Shown: one piece after another, positions 16,230 through 26,734 of the stretch
Position numbering within the stretch: position 1 is the stretch's first letter
Layout: each line of letters starts with the position of its first letter
Assembly (NCBI RefSeq): GCF_000280055.1
Contig: NZ_ALAB01000001.1
Coordinates: forward strand, 162,385-226,384
Source of the DNA: Alishewanella aestuarii B11
Lineage (GTDB): Bacteria; Pseudomonadota; Gammaproteobacteria; Enterobacterales; Alteromonadaceae
Reading direction: 5' to 3'
Length of the DNA stretch: 64,000 nucleotides
Program-made: the position numbers and the translations under genes
The notes under the pieces: model-generated
Database searches by the model: none
What the model saw: only the letters and a program-made list of their open reading frames with translations
What the model was told of the DNA's origin: nothing

Positions 16230-18818
16230 ATGAACATTCCATTTAAACTCTCACTGTGCGCTTTGGCGACGGCTTCCCTGCTATTACCGCTCGACTCCAT
16301 CGCGCAACAACAAAATGCTGACACTTCCGACCTACAACAAGTTGAACGTATTGAAGTAACCGGCTCCCGGATCAAGCGTAATGATCTGGAAGGCGCCGTA
16401 CCAATCACGGTGATTGACCGTGATGCCATTTCCAAGTCTGGTTTTTCTAATCTGCAACAGCTGCTGGAGCGGACGCCGGTAGCCGGTGTGGGCACGTTCT
16501 CTACCCGCGGTAATAATCAGGACTCCACCGCCAATGGCGGCGCCGCCGTTAGTTTGCGCGGCTTTGGTGCTGACGCTACCTTGGTATTGATCAATGGCCG
16601 GCGGGTTGCAGTAAGTGCCTTTGCCGAAAATATTGCCAATTCCTTTGTTGATATTAATAGTATTCCGGTAGCGGCCATTGAACGGGTGGAAATCCTGAAA
16701 GATGGTGCTTCTGCCGTGTACGGCTCTGATGCCGTTGCCGGCGTGGTCAACGTGATACTGCGTAAAGATTTTGAAGGCACCGAAATCTCCTTTAGTCACG
16801 GTGGTACTACAGGGCCTTCCTATGATGAAACGTCGGCCAGCATGGTGTGGGGTACTCAGGGTAAAGAGGCCAGCGCCACGCTGATTCTGGATTACTTTAA
16901 GAACACTACTATTCTGGGCTCGGAGATGGGCCGCTTTGGTACTGCCAATCAGGCACCTTATGGCGGTAATGATTTACGTTCATCGCGTGGCTATCCAGGT
17001 AACTTTATTGTCAACGGTGTCACCCGGATCGATCCGGGCTGTCCGGCAGATCAGGCTTTTGGCCAGACCTGTGTTTTTGATTATGGCCCCTTTATTATGG
17101 CTGCCACCCCTGCTGAGCGTGTAGGCGCGGTATTAATGGCCAGCCAGAACCTGGGTGCCAATACTCAGGCTTATGCTGAGTTATCGGTACAACATAACCG
17201 GTCTAAGGCGCAGGGGGCGGCAACGCCGCTCGATGGCGATGCAGGTTTGACTGTACCGGGTACTCATCCCAACAATCCTTTTGGCACTGATATCAGAATT
17301 AACCGCTTCAGAACCGTTGATGCCGGCCCCCGTACCTGGGATATCGAGTCTGACTCGTTACGCCTGGTGTTGGGTGTGAAAGGCCAATTTAATGAATTGG
17401 ATTGGGATATTTCAGCGCAAAAAGGCCGCAGCGAGTCGATGCAAACCGGCAGCAAGTCGCAGGGCTGGGTAAGAACCGACTTTTTACAGCAGCAGATCAA
17501 TCTTGGCCGTTATAACCCCTTTGGTGGTTTCAGAAACTCTCCGGAAGTGATTGATGCGATTACCACCAGTCTGGTGCGTCGCGGCGAGTCACACCTGACC
17601 GCCTTTGATGCCAGTATCAGCGGTGATGCGTTTAAGCTGGGTGATCAGATGGTGTCGTTCGCAGCCGGTGCGGAATACCGCAAAGAAGATGCCTTTGACC
17701 AGCCGGATGATCAGTTCCAGCGTGGTTTGATTTTTGGTACCGAATCGGTATCTGCTCAGGCTGAGCGCGATCAGTATGCCGCCTATATCGAGTTTCTGGT
17801 GCCACTGAGCGACCAGTTAGAGTTAACCCTGGCTGGCCGCTATGATGATTATAGCGATTTTGGTTCGACCACTAACCCCCAGGTCAGTATCAAGTGGCGG
17901 CCGCAGGATAACTTTACTGTGCGGGCATCCTATGGTCAGGGTTTCCGGGCGCCATCATTGGCCCAGATTGGTTTAGGGCCGTCGCAGGAGTCGGTATTCT
18001 TTACTGATACTTTCCGTTGCCCTACCCCTGATGCCAGTAATCCGGCTTGTGCCGCAACTGACTATACCATCGTCTTTGTCGGCGGTGAGGGCTTACAACC
18101 GGAAGAGTCCGAGACCTTTAATATCGGCTTTGTCTGGCAGGTCACTGATCAGTTTGATATCAGTGCGGATGTGTGGAGCATCACTCAGGATAATAAGATC
18201 GACAAAAACGACTATGAAAACGTGTACGCTGCGGAGTGTAACCGTCAAAACAGTACGCTCTGTGTGCGGTTAGCGCCTTTGCCGGGTCAAACGCTGGGAG
18301 AGCTGTCCCGGATCTTCAATAGCTACATTAATATCAGCTCGCAGGAAGCGCGGGGCTTGGATCTGTCAACGGCTTACCGCTTCAATCTGCAGCAGTATGG
18401 TGCCTTGCGGCTTAGCCTGGACTACTCCTACACCGATTCATTTAAGAAGAACGGTATCGAGTACGCCGGCGAGTACAACTATCCGCAGCATCGCTGGTTA
18501 GCGACTGCCGATTGGAGCTACGGCGATTGGGGTCTGGTGACCAGCCTGAACTATGTGGGTGCCTTTGAAGATTATGCACCTCCGGCCGAAGTGATGAGCA
18601 CCAAAACCCGCACCGTCAGTGCCCAGGCATTGCTGGATATTCAGGGCCGTTACAGTCTGAACAGCAATACCACTCTGATGCTGGGGATGAACAATGCGCT
18701 GGATAAGGATCCGCCATTTGCGATTGGTGACGGTGATGCCGATCTTTATGGCTATGCCTCTAAAGTGCACAACCCACGCGGCCGCTTTATTTACGGTAAG
18801 ATCAATTACCGTTTCTAA
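16230..18818 (+). CDS. TonB-dependent outer-membrane receptor
   Basis: An 862-aa protein with a signal peptide (MNIPFKLSLCALATASLLLP), a plug domain opening QQVERIEVTGSRIKR, ALVLINGRRV-like and VERVEILKDGASAVYGSDAVAGVVN motifs, and a long beta-barrel. The barrel includes the family's FRAPSLAQI and closes with the aromatic IYGKINYRF. It imports a ligand across the outer membrane using TonB energy. The many Cys residues in the loops and the plug type resemble receptors of Alteromonadales/Xanthomonadales that take up peptides or sugars. No partner gene or Fur-like site is evident, so the substrate is unknown. Confidence 0.92.
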   Translation: MNIPFKLSLCALATASLLLPLDSIAQQQNADTSDLQQVERIEVTGSRIKRNDLEGAVPITVIDRDAISKSGFSNLQQLLERTPVAGVGTFSTRGNNQDSTANGGAAVSLRGFGADATLVLINGRRVAVSAFAENIANSFVDINSIPVAAIERVEILKDGASAVYGSDAVAGVVNVILRKDFEGTEISFSHGGTTGPSYDETSASMVWGTQGKEASATLILDYFKNTTILGSEMGRFGTANQAPYGGNDLRSSRGYPGNFIVNGVTRIDPGCPADQAFGQTCVFDYGPFIMAATPAERVGAVLMASQNLGANTQAYAELSVQHNRSKAQGAATPLDGDAGLTVPGTHPNNPFGTDIRINRFRTVDAGPRTWDIESDSLRLVLGVKGQFNELDWDISAQKGRSESMQTGSKSQGWVRTDFLQQQINLGRYNPFGGFRNSPEVIDAITTSLVRRGESHLTAFDASISGDAFKLGDQMVSFAAGAEYRKEDAFDQPDDQFQRGLIFGTESVSAQAERDQYAAYIEFLVPLSDQLELTLAGRYDDYSDFGSTTNPQVSIKWRPQDNFTVRASYGQGFRAPSLAQIGLGPSQESVFFTDTFRCPTPDASNPACAATDYTIVFVGGEGLQPEESETFNIGFVWQVTDQFDISADVWSITQDNKIDKNDYENVYAAECNRQNSTLCVRLAPLPGQTLGELSRIFNSYINISSQEARGLDLSTAYRFNLQQYGALRLSLDYSYTDSFKKNGIEYAGEYNYPQHRWLATADWSYGDWGLVTSLNYVGAFEDYAPPAEVMSTKTRTVSAQALLDIQGRYSLNSNTTLMLGMNNALDKDPPFAIGDGDADLYGYASKVHNPRGRFIYGKINYRF

Positions 18819-18837
18819 TTCGCTCGTTAGTCTAACC

Positions 18838-18861
18838 AAGGCAGCACTGTTGTGCTGCCTT
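18838..18861. terminator. Bidirectional terminator between the TonB receptor and uvrA
   Basis: The stem AAGGCAGCAC/GTGCTGCCTT (18838-18847 and 18852-18861, 4-nt loop) lies between the two convergent genes. Confidence 0.8.
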
Positions 18862-18868
18862 AATCGGT

Positions 18869-21691
18869 TTATCCCAACATCGGCTTTAAATATTTCCCCG
18901 TGTAAGATTTCTCACAGGCGGCTACCTGCTCCGGCGTGCCGGCAATCAGGATTTCGCCGCCGCCGCTGCCACCTTCCGGGCCTAAGTCAACAATCCAGTC
19001 GGCGGTTTTAATCACATCCAGATTGTGCTCAATGACCACTATGGTATTGCCATGATCACGCAGCCGGTGCAGTACATTCAGCAGCTGCTGGATATCGTAA
19101 AAATGCAGACCGGTGGTCGGTTCGTCCAGAATATACAGGGTTTTACCTGTGTCGCGTTTACTCAGCTCGCGTGCCAGTTTCACCCGTTGTGCTTCACCGC
19201 CGGATAAGGTGGTTGCCGACTGCCCGAGCTTAATATAGGACAGGCCAACATCCATCAGCGTTTGCACCTTACGCTTAATCGCCGGGATGGCGTCAAAGAA
19301 ATCTAGCGCATCTTCCACCGTCATATCCAGCACTTCGTGGATATTCTTGCCTTTGTATTTAATTTCCTGCGTTTCGCGGTTATAGCGTTTACCCTTACAA
19401 ACATCGCAGGGCACATAAACATCGGGTAAAAAGTGCATTTCTACTTTAATCACACCGTCGCCCTGACAGGCCTCACAGCGCCCACCTTTGACGTTAAAAC
19501 TAAAGCGGCCGACCTGATAGCCGCGTGAGCGCGCTTCTTGGGTACCGGCAAACAGCTCGCGTACGCCGGTAAAAATACCGGTGTAGGTCGCGGCGTTAGA
19601 ACGCGGCGTGCGGCCAATCGGGCTTTGATCGATATCGATCACTTTATCAAAATGCTCCAGCCCGCTTACCGCCTTATAGGGTGCCGGATCGTCACCCTCG
19701 GCTTTATTTAATACCCGGTGGGCGATGCGGAACAGCGTATCGTTGATCAGTGTCGACTTCCCGGAGCCGGATACCCCGGTAACACAGGTCATCAAGCCAA
19801 AGGGAATGGCGAGATCGACGTTTTTCAGGTTATTGCCGCTGGCGCCGGTCAGATTTAACCATTTATCATTCAGTGGTGCACGCTTAGCCGGCACCGCGAT
19901 TTTGCGCGCCCCCGACATATACTGGCCGGTCAGTGATTCTTCTACCGCCATCACCTGTTGCAGCGTGCCCTGCGCTACTATATTGCCGCCATGCACGCCG
20001 GCGCCGGGGCCGATATCAATAATATAGTCCGCGGCCCGCACGGCATCTTCGTCATGCTCAACCACGATAACGGTATTACCCAGATCGCGCAGATGATTCA
20101 ATGTCGCCAGTAAGCGGTCGTTATCACGCTGGTGCAGGCCGATAGAGGGCTCATCCAGCACATACATCACACCAACTAAACCGGCACCGATCTGGCTGGC
20201 TAACCGGATGCGCTGTGCTTCGCCGCCAGACAGGGTTTCGGCGCTGCGCGACAGGTTCAGGTAGTTAAGGCCGACATTCACCAGAAACTGCAGCCGATCC
20301 TGAATTTCTTTTAATACCTTTTCGGCAATTTTGGCTTTCTGGCCGGTTAAACTCAGTTGCTGGAAAAACGCCAGGCAGTCGCCAATCGCCAGTTCTACCA
20401 CTTGCGGTAAGGTGGTTTTACCAATAAAAACATGGCGGGCTTCGGTACGTAGCCGGGTGCCATGACAGCTGGGGCACGGCTGGCTGGCAAGATATTTACT
20501 TAGCTCTTCGCGTACCGAGTTCGATTCGGTTTCGCGGTAGCGGCGCTCCATATTCGGTAAAATGCCCTCAAACGGATGGCTGCGCAGCACAATATCGCCG
20601 CGGTCATTCAGGTATTTAAAGTCGATAATGGTATGGCCGCTGCCATACAGGATCACGTCTTGCTGCTTTTTACTCAGGCTGTTAAAGGGCACATCCAGCT
20701 GAAAATTGTAGTGCTCAGACAGCGCCTTTAGCATTTGAAAATAATAGAAGTTACGTTTATCCCAACCACGGATCGCCCCGCCGGCCAGACTCAGCTCATC
20801 ACTGACCACCACTTTTTTCGGATCGAAGAATTGCTTGACGCCCAAACCATCGCAGCTGGGGCAGGCGCCGGCCGGGTTATTAAAGGAAAACAGCCGTGGC
20901 TCCAGCTCGGTCATGGAGTAACCGCAAGTCGGACAGGCATAGTTAGCGGAAAACACCAGCTCTTCAGCATCAGGCTGGTCCATCAGCGCCACCCGCGCCA
21001 CGCCGCCCGACAGTTGCAGTGCGGTTTCGAACGACTCGGCCAGCCGCAACTTAATATCATCCCGCACCTTAATGCGGTCTACCACCACTTCAATGGTGTG
21101 CTTTTTCTGTAAATCTAACTTCGGCGGATCGGACAGATCGCAAATTTCACCGTCAATCCGCGCCCGCACATAGCCCTGCGCTGCCAGGCTTTCTAAGGTT
21201 TTAACATGCTCACCTTTGCGCTCCTGCACCACCGGTGCCAACACCATCAGCTTGGTACCTTCCGGAAATTCGGTGGCTTTATCCACCATCTCACTAATGG
21301 TTTGCGCGGCCAGTGGCAGATCATGCTCCGGGCAACGCGGCTCGCCGACCCGCGCAAATAGTAAGCGCAGATAATCGTAAATTTCGGTAATGGTACCCAC
21401 AGTAGAGCGCGGGTTATGGGAGGTCGACTTTTGTTCAATCGAGATCGCCGGTGACAAGCCTTCAATATGATCGACATCCGGCTTTTCCATCAGGCTTAAA
21501 AATTGCCGGGCATAGGCCGACAGCGATTCGACATAGCGGCGTTGCCCTTCGGCATACAGGGTATCAAAGGCCAGCGACGATTTACCGGAGCCGGATAAAC
21601 CTGTTACCACGATCAGTTTGTCGCGTGGCAGGGTTAGCGAAATATTCTTCAGGTTGTGGGTGCGGGCGCCGCGGATCTCAATTTTGTCCAT
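18869..21691 (-). CDS. uvrA: Excinuclease ABC subunit A
   Basis: A 940-aa protein, the same length as E. coli UvrA. It shows two ABC ATPase modules (Walker [10 protein letters not shown] and GVSGSGKST; signatures [14 protein letters not shown] and [14 protein letters not shown]) and zinc-binding cysteine pairs (CPTCGYS...CPSC and CEACQGDG...CDVCKGK). It is the damage-recognition ATPase of nucleotide excision repair, working with UvrB. The start at 21691 ([14 protein letters not shown]) matches the family and has GGAACC upstream; the longer frame is not needed. It diverges from the MFS gene, the usual uvrA-ssb neighbourhood. Confidence 0.97.
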   Translation of the reverse strand: MDKIEIRGARTHNLKNISLTLPRDKLIVVTGLSGSGKSSLAFDTLYAEGQRRYVESLSAYARQFLSLMEKPDVDHIEGLSPAISIEQKSTSHNPRSTVGTITEIYDYLRLLFARVGEPRCPEHDLPLAAQTISEMVDKATEFPEGTKLMVLAPVVQERKGEHVKTLESLAAQGYVRARIDGEICDLSDPPKLDLQKKHTIEVVVDRIKVRDDIKLRLAESFETALQLSGGVARVALMDQPDAEELVFSANYACPTCGYSMTELEPRLFSFNNPAGACPSCDGLGVKQFFDPKKVVVSDELSLAGGAIRGWDKRNFYYFQMLKALSEHYNFQLDVPFNSLSKKQQDVILYGSGHTIIDFKYLNDRGDIVLRSHPFEGILPNMERRYRETESNSVREELSKYLASQPCPSCHGTRLRTEARHVFIGKTTLPQVVELAIGDCLAFFQQLSLTGQKAKIAEKVLKEIQDRLQFLVNVGLNYLNLSRSAETLSGGEAQRIRLASQIGAGLVGVMYVLDEPSIGLHQRDNDRLLATLNHLRDLGNTVIVVEHDEDAVRAADYIIDIGPGAGVHGGNIVAQGTLQQVMAVEESLTGQYMSGARKIAVPAKRAPLNDKWLNLTGASGNNLKNVDLAIPFGLMTCVTGVSGSGKSTLINDTLFRIAHRVLNKAEGDDPAPYKAVSGLEHFDKVIDIDQSPIGRTPRSNAATYTGIFTGVRELFAGTQEARSRGYQVGRFSFNVKGGRCEACQGDGVIKVEMHFLPDVYVPCDVCKGKRYNRETQEIKYKGKNIHEVLDMTVEDALDFFDAIPAIKRKVQTLMDVGLSYIKLGQSATTLSGGEAQRVKLARELSKRDTGKTLYILDEPTTGLHFYDIQQLLNVLHRLRDHGNTIVVIEHNLDVIKTADWIVDLGPEGGSGGGEILIAGTPEQVAACEKSYTGKYLKPMLG

Positions 21692-21923
21692 GGTGGTTCC
21701 ATTTAGCCGGATAATGCTGTACAAATATACACTAGGCTGCGCAGTAATTGCCAGCGACAAGCGGATTAAAGCTGCTTATACGCCGCCAATCCGGCTTTGG
21801 CCCGCCGCTGGCAGAATTTCACTGTCGCAATGGCAGCCATTGCTGCGGGCGCTGCCGCCGGCCGGCTTTTTTGTGCTAAACTGCCGCCCTGTTTATTTTG
21901 AACCTCTGGTGTTAGCTGTTCGC

Positions 21924-23288
21924 ATGCATCATTTGAATGCCCTGGAAAAGCGCGCCGCCGTAGCGCTGGCGCTGGTGTTTTCTACCCGTATGCTCGGGCT
22001 CTTTATGCTATTGCCGGTGTTTGCCCTGTACGGCGAACAGCTGGCCGGTTTTTCCCCGCTGTGGATCGGGTTAGCGATTGGCGCCTATGGTTTAACCCAG
22101 GCGATTTTACAAATTCCTTTTGGTTGGTTGTCGGACAAAATTGGCCGACATAGAGTCATGCTGGTGGGCTTAGCGCTGTTTGTGCTGGGTTCGGTCGTAG
22201 CAGCGCTGGCAGAGTCCGTTTATCTGGTGACGCTGGGCCGGGTATTACAGGGTGCCGGGGCGATTTCCGGTGCGGTGTTGGCACTGGCGGCCGATCTAAC
22301 GCGCGAAGAGCAGCGACCGAAAGTGATGGCGATTATCGGCGCCACCATCGGTTTATCTTTTGCCTTGGCAATGGTACTGGGGCCCTTGCTGGCGAAACTG
22401 GCCGGTTTAAGTGGCGTGTTCTGGTTTACTGCGGTAATGGCGGTGGCGGCCATGTTGCTGGTCGCTTTCGTGGTGCCGAAAAGTGTCAGTAAGGCACCGG
22501 CTGCTGAAACCTTGGCCTTACCGCAAAGTTTGGCTGCGATGTTCCGGCACCGGCAACTATTACAGCTGGACTTAGGCGTATTATTGTTGCACCTGATGCT
22601 TACGGCGATGTTTGTTGCACTACCGCCGTTACTGGCGTCGCAGCAGTTTGCGGCAGAGCAGCATTGGCAGCTGTATTTACCGGTATTATTGCTGTCGTTT
22701 GTATTTATGGTGCCGATGATGATTATTGCGATGCGCCGGCAGCAGGAAAAACGGTATTTTTTAATAAATATACTATTATTAGTTATTGCGATGTTAATAG
22801 CTTGGCAGGCAAACAGCTTCTGGCTGTTGGCGCTGGCCCTGCTGGTATTTTTTACCGGCTTTAATTTTCTGGAAGCCAGTTTACCGGCAATGGTGTCGCG
22901 GGTGGCGCCCGCCGGCCAGCGAGGCAGTGCAATGGGGATTTACTCCAGCAGCCAGTTTTTCGGTGCCTTTTTAGGCGGCTTGCTGGGTGGTGCTATCGCC
23001 CAGCACTTTGGTTTTATGGCGGTGTATGGCGCCTTAGCAGTAATTGGTTTAGTATGGTTTATCATAGCCAGCACCATGCAGGTGCCCGCCCGTGCCCAGC
23101 GCTTATCGCTACCGGTTGCTGTCAGCACTGAGCAGCAAGCCGGCCAGCTGGCAGCCAGGCTCAGTAGCCTGGCCGGGGTGCAGGAAGTCACGATTTTATT
23201 AGCCGATCAGCGCTGCTACCTGAAAGTCAGTTCGCAGCAGTTTGACATCGCACAGGCTCAGTCTTTGATTGCCGCTGGCAATCAGTAA
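21924..23288 (+). CDS. MFS transporter, YajR type
   Basis: A 454-aa, 12-helix major-facilitator transporter. The MFS motif A appears as [13 protein letters not shown]. The last 70 residues (from about [20 protein letters not shown]) form a small alpha/beta domain, as in the C-terminal YAM domain of E. coli YajR, which supports that subgroup. The substrate is unknown, presumably drug-like or a metabolite efflux. ATG at 21924 gives the conserved N-terminus; upstream frame extensions lack support. It lies between uvrA (divergent) and ssb, a frequent arrangement. Confidence 0.88.
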   Translation: MHHLNALEKRAAVALALVFSTRMLGLFMLLPVFALYGEQLAGFSPLWIGLAIGAYGLTQAILQIPFGWLSDKIGRHRVMLVGLALFVLGSVVAALAESVYLVTLGRVLQGAGAISGAVLALAADLTREEQRPKVMAIIGATIGLSFALAMVLGPLLAKLAGLSGVFWFTAVMAVAAMLLVAFVVPKSVSKAPAAETLALPQSLAAMFRHRQLLQLDLGVLLLHLMLTAMFVALPPLLASQQFAAEQHWQLYLPVLLLSFVFMVPMMIIAMRRQQEKRYFLINILLLVIAMLIAWQANSFWLLALALLVFFTGFNFLEASLPAMVSRVAPAGQRGSAMGIYSSSQFFGAFLGGLLGGAIAQHFGFMAVYGALAVIGLVWFIIASTMQVPARAQRLSLPVAVSTEQQAGQLAARLSSLAGVQEVTILLADQRCYLKVSSQQFDIAQAQSLIAAGNQ

Positions 23289-23310
23289 CAATTTTGCAGG
23301 AGAAATACGC

Positions 23311-23895
23311 ATGGCGCGTGGAATTAACAAAGTCATTTTAATCGGTAATCTGGGCCAGGATCCGGAAGTCCGTTATATGCCGCAGGGCGGCGCCGTCGCT
23401 AACCTGAGCATTGCGACCTCTGAAAGCTGGAAAGATAAAGCTACCGGCGAAATGAAAGAGCAAACCGAATGGCACCGGGTCGTGATTTACCAGCGTTTGG
23501 CAGAAATTGCCGGCGAATATCTGCGTAAAGGCTCTAAGGTGTATATCGAAGGCAAGCTGAAAACCCGTAAGTGGCAGGATCAGCAAGGCGTAGAGCGTTA
23601 CACCACTGAAATCGTTGCCAATGAGCTGCAAATGCTGGACGGTCGTGGCGAAGGCCAGGGTGGCGGCATGGGTGGTGGAATGGGCGGCGGCCAGCAAGGT
23701 TATCAACCGCGGGCGCCACAACAAGCCGCTCCGCAGCAAGCCGCCTATCAGGGCGCGCCACAACAGAATTTCCAGCCGCAAGGCAATTATCAAAAGCCGG
23801 CACAGCCACAAGGTGGCTTCCAGCAACAACCGCCAGCGCAGCAGCGCCCGCCGATGGAACCACCAATCGACTTTGATGACGATATCCCGTTCTGA
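23311..23895 (+). CDS. ssb: Single-stranded DNA-binding protein
   Basis: A 194-aa protein with an N-terminal OB fold ([20 protein letters not shown], then [21 protein letters not shown]), a Gly/Gln/Pro-rich linker of about 75 residues and the acidic tip DFDDDIPF that docks repair and replication partners. It coats ssDNA during replication and repair. GCAGGAG upstream sets the start at 23311. A terminator follows at 23941, and the ssb 3' side is the insertion side of the accessory island. Confidence 0.97.
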   Translation: MARGINKVILIGNLGQDPEVRYMPQGGAVANLSIATSESWKDKATGEMKEQTEWHRVVIYQRLAEIAGEYLRKGSKVYIEGKLKTRKWQDQQGVERYTTEIVANELQMLDGRGEGQGGGMGGGMGGGQQGYQPRAPQQAAPQQAAYQGAPQQNFQPQGNYQKPAQPQGGFQQQPPAQQRPPMEPPIDFDDDIPF

Positions 23896-24063
23896 CTTTA
23901 CACTTTTGCGTTTTGTAAAGACGCGAAAGTTTTGTTCTGCAAACCCATGATTTTCATGGGTTTTTCTTTTTCAAAAGTGCAATTTACCTATATCAGGAAT
24001 GTAAAGACGATTAGGTTTTACCCGTTGCAGGGAAAAAGAACTTTACACTTTTAAAATGTAAAG
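23896..24063. repeat. Left cluster of CTTTACA/TGTAAAG repeats after ssb
   Basis: Directly after the ssb stop are two inverted pairs: CTTTACA/TGTAAAG at 23896-23902 and 23914-23920, and at 24041-24047 and 24057-24063. A further AATGTAAAGACG lies at 23998-24009. The same TGTAAAGACG element recurs at 31201-31323 on the other side of the accessory genes. No transposase or integrase is nearby; the function is unknown. Confidence 0.6.
23941..23963 (+). terminator. ssb terminator
   Basis: The stem AAACCCATGA/TCATGGGTTT (3-nt loop) is followed by TTCTTTTT, 45 bp after the ssb stop. Confidence 0.85.
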
Positions 24064-24548
24064 ACAGCATTAGTGAATGCTAATAATTTAATCAAAACAG
24101 TGATTTAAACAGTGTTTTTCGCGCAATTTCTGGCCTGACTTTTGATTTAAAAATTAGTTAATTTAATTTTCTCAAAATTCACAACAAAATTCTGCGATTT
24201 TAGCTAATAAATAATTATAAAAGCTTTATTTATGCATGTTTTCATTTTAACCAAATGAATTAAATTGATTTATTTTTTTTACAAAAAAAAATATCATCGA
24301 GAAACAGCCTTGTTTTAGGGGCTTTTTATTTGAGTGTGACACCAAGAGTAAAACTTTCTCCTGCAGGCCCTTTACGCAGGCATGGTGAACAATATGCTAT
24401 ACTACCTCGTATAAACAAGATTAAGTGCGAGTGACCTTTATATGCATATTAAAATCGGTGGTTAAGCACGCTACGTTTTAAACCTTTATTTGTAATGCCT
24501 AGCATATCATTGCTGAAACAGCATGTGCAGAACATGGACGGGGACTTA
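24064..24548. other. AT-rich intergenic stretch at the left edge of the accessory island
   Basis: No convincing gene. The segment from about 24080 to 24300 is extremely AT-rich, unlike the roughly 50 percent GC core, which fits imported DNA. It contains a small hairpin (AGCATT/AATGCT near 24067) and, at 24316-24327, TAGGGGCTTTTT, which is repeated exactly at 31378-31389 on the far side of the island. A TATACT-like promoter element lies near 24395. Confidence 0.5.
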
Positions 24549-24713
24549 ATGAGCTTAAAAGCACTGAGACAACTGACAGAGACCGATGAGCAGAAAGCTA
24601 AAGCAGCGCAAGGCTTCGCCGAACGATTAAAATCCTACGAGAAAAGGTTTGCTGACGAAGCCCGGCAACTGACTCCGTCAGAACGATTCTATGAAAGAAC
24701 ATACGATATTTAG
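24549..24713 (+). CDS. Small hypothetical protein (54 aa)
   Basis: A 54-aa, highly charged and helical protein (MSLKALRQLTETDEQKAKAA, ending ERFYERTYDI). ATG at 24549 has GGGGAC at 4-nt spacing; an upstream ATG at 24495 would add 18 residues. Its 3' end overlaps the opposing DUF4238-like gene by 116 bp, so either this gene or the last 38 codons of the opposing frame may not be genuine. Function unknown. Confidence 0.4.
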   Translation: MSLKALRQLTETDEQKAKAAQGFAERLKSYEKRFADEARQLTPSERFYERTYDI

Positions 24714-25713
24714 ACATAGAAAAATTGATCAGCCCAAATCTACAACACTCAGCTGAGGTATTTTCGGTACTTTTTAGAGCGCGCTCATTGTCAGATATTA
24801 TATTCACCAATGCTGACTTTGCCATTTTCTCATTCAATTCGAGAACAAGCTCTTCTGATGCTTCAACTACACCTGAAGAATAGCGCCCTGAACGGCTTAT
24901 TATGTAAGCGACTTTTGGGGAGACCGGGTAATAAAAATCACACTCTTTGCCAGAAAGGTTTTCGCCACCGAGATCTAATGCAGGATGAATATTTATAACC
25001 GGCTGATCTGAAGTGATAAAAGACTCTGAAGCACCGTTTATTAGCAGAGTGTTAGAGAACAAACCTCTCTCAAAAAATAGCGAATATGCTATAGACATAC
25101 CGAACATATAGTGCATAAACCACCAACATTCTTGAAAAAGTCTTGCGTGTTCCCTTACGGACGCTACTTCAGATAAAGAAAGCCTTTCAATTGATGACCT
25201 TTTGAAAACCTTTGTTCTTGCCACTTGCTGCCCTATAAACTGCATAAACAAAAGCATGTTATTATCTTTTTCTAGCACGGATAGATCTCTGCACGCAAGC
25301 GATCTCACAATTTCACGAACTTCTAGCTCGTGCTGTGCATGTTGGTTCTCCATGGAGTTATGGGCCCATGCAAGGAAAACTCTTTCAGAATCCTCTGAGC
25401 AATACCCTTCATCAACACTTTTCAGCTGAGCTAGCTGTACTTGCAAATAACTATCCAGCTCTTGCATGTGAGAATTATGCAAATGGATAGGGCTCAACTT
25501 TGAAACGCCCCTAATGCAACTCAAATGCTCATCGGTAAGCACACACACCTTGTAAAAATCCCTTTCAACCGTAAGCATTTTGACGGAATCAAATATGATT
25601 TTTTTACTTCGTGTTGTACTAAAAACGTTTGAACCATCAGGAGACCACCCTTTAAGATAATGCGCCCAAACACTGTGATGATTTCTTTTTAATTCCAGAT
25701 GCTTATTTGTCAT
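24598..25713 (-). CDS. DUF4238-like protein
   Basis: A 371-aa protein. The N-terminus KRNHHSVWAHYLKGWSPDG matches the His-rich opening of DUF4238 (HH..YL..F/W), and the mid-region FITSDQPVINIHP with FYYPVSPKVAYI is the typical internal DUF4238 block. The family occurs in defence and mobile islands; its activity is unknown. I prefer the ATG at 25713; a GTG at 25776 would add 21 residues. Composition is AT-richer than core genes. The last 38 or so residues are Arg-rich and run antisense to the small gene at 24549, so the natural stop may have been lost. Confidence 0.72.
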   Translation of the reverse strand: MTNKHLELKRNHHSVWAHYLKGWSPDGSNVFSTTRSKKIIFDSVKMLTVERDFYKVCVLTDEHLSCIRGVSKLSPIHLHNSHMQELDSYLQVQLAQLKSVDEGYCSEDSERVFLAWAHNSMENQHAQHELEVREIVRSLACRDLSVLEKDNNMLLFMQFIGQQVARTKVFKRSSIERLSLSEVASVREHARLFQECWWFMHYMFGMSIAYSLFFERGLFSNTLLINGASESFITSDQPVINIHPALDLGGENLSGKECDFYYPVSPKVAYIISRSGRYSSGVVEASEELVLELNEKMAKSALVNIISDNERALKSTENTSAECCRFGLINFSMSKYRMFFHRIVLTESVAGLRQQTFSRRILIVRRSLALL

Positions 25714-25800
25714 TACGTGCGAATCCACGATAAAAAACTGATCAACATCATGCAAATACCCCACCAACTGTTCCACACTCAGGGGAATACAAACCAGCTC

Positions 25801-26014
25801 TCAATTTCGGTAGCTTACTTGACCATCCTGGCGTCTTTTTCTTGACCCATTTGATGTGATTTCCTGCTCAGCAAGCATTTGTCTGCTCAGCAAGCATTTG
25901 TTGATAAATTGTCTTCAACAAATCGAAGCGCGCTTGATCCGTTTGACCCGGCACACGCTTTACCGCACAGAATGTCGCCGGCTTCTGTTTTTTATCAGTT
26001 CGGTCTTTTTTCAT
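25801..26014 (-). pseudogene. Small island gene disrupted by a 19-bp tandem duplication
   Basis: An ATG at 26014 begins MKKDRTDKKQKPATFCAVKR and continues to IYQQMLAEQ, then meets TGA at 25868-25870 (48 aa). The frame is broken at an exact 19-bp tandem repeat (CTGCTCAGCAAGCATTTGT at 25864-25882 and 25883-25901). Removing one copy restores the frame to a natural stop at 25801-25803, giving 64 aa ending QDGQVSYRN. The ATG lies 9 bp after the stop of the nuclease gene, and AGGTAGG overlapping that stop serves as Shine-Dalgarno, so it is a real third cistron of the methylase-nuclease operon. Family unknown; the intact protein would be small and basic. Confidence 0.7.
25864..25901. repeat. 19-bp perfect tandem duplication
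   Basis: Two abutting identical 19-bp units (25864-25882, 25883-25901). Because 19 is not a multiple of 3, it shifts the frame of the small minus-strand gene and truncates it. Confidence 0.95.
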
Positions 26015-26023
26015 TACTGGTAC

Positions 26024-26734
26024 CTACCTGAGCCATAGATGCCACAGCGTAATAGCACCGGGTGAATGTGGTGGGGTAACATGGATATAGGTAAACGGGC
26101 GGTGGTGCTGTGATACGGCCAGGCTTTCTGACAGCCGTTGTAAAGGCTCTTGTATCATAATGAGCTGGTAATGCGTTGGGTCTGTTTGACCGACTTGCTT
26201 TAAATGGGGCGCAAGGGTACCAGAGGGCGTTTCTTTACCCCGGACATACGCCAACATAAATGCTTCTTGTGAGGCCCAGCCGTAATCGCCGGTTATAAAA
26301 CGCCTGATCCCATTATCACCATACAGTTTTACGGTCTTCTGCTTGGCATGGTCGATAAGTTTCGCTTCCACCAACAAAGGAAACCTGATCGTCCTGCCCG
26401 TTAAGTAAAGGGAGAGATCCGGGCGTTTTTCATGCTTACTGCCGTCGAAGTTGTATGTTTCTTCTCCACGTGACACATTATTAAACACCTGGCCCACCAG
26501 CAGATCACTATCAATCAGGTAACCTAATGTTGAATGAAGCAAACCGGAAACAGTGGACTCATCACCGTCTTCCACGGTAACCCGATCCTGTTGCTTCACT
26601 TGCATAAACGCATCGGACAATATGTCTGCAATGAGTTTTAAGTGACCGTTACTGATCGGTGGTAATGGCAACACAAGCCCCTGAGTGAGCACTTCAATAT
26701 GCTTCTTGTGGGCAGATGCAGGCAGTCGGATCAT
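26024..26734 (-). CDS. PD-(D/E)XK nuclease, putative restriction endonuclease
   Basis: A 236-aa protein whose central part reads KRPDLSLYL, then RFPLLVEAKLID: D106 and E123-A-K125 form the PD-(D/E)XK catalytic core found in restriction enzymes and related nucleases. The N-terminal 90 residues are helical. The gene overlaps the upstream methylase gene by 4 bp (ATGA at 26731-26734), so the two are translationally coupled; this favours a restriction-modification pair. The protein is not recognised as any named enzyme, and its recognition site cannot be told. Its stop overlaps the Shine-Dalgarno of the following small gene. Confidence 0.75.
   Translation of the reverse strand: MIRLPASAHKKHIEVLTQGLVLPLPPISNGHLKLIADILSDAFMQVKQQDRVTVEDGDESTVSGLLHSTLGYLIDSDLLVGQVFNNVSRGEETYNFDGSKHEKRPDLSLYLTGRTIRFPLLVEAKLIDHAKQKTVKLYGDNGIRRFITGDYGWASQEAFMLAYVRGKETPSGTLAPHLKQVGQTDPTHYQLIMIQEPLQRLSESLAVSQHHRPFTYIHVTPPHSPGAITLWHLWLR

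Noticed and set aside
21692..21760. N-terminal extension of uvrA (23 residues)
   Set aside because: The family start [14 protein letters not shown] is at 21691 with a ribosome-binding site and gives exactly the E. coli length.
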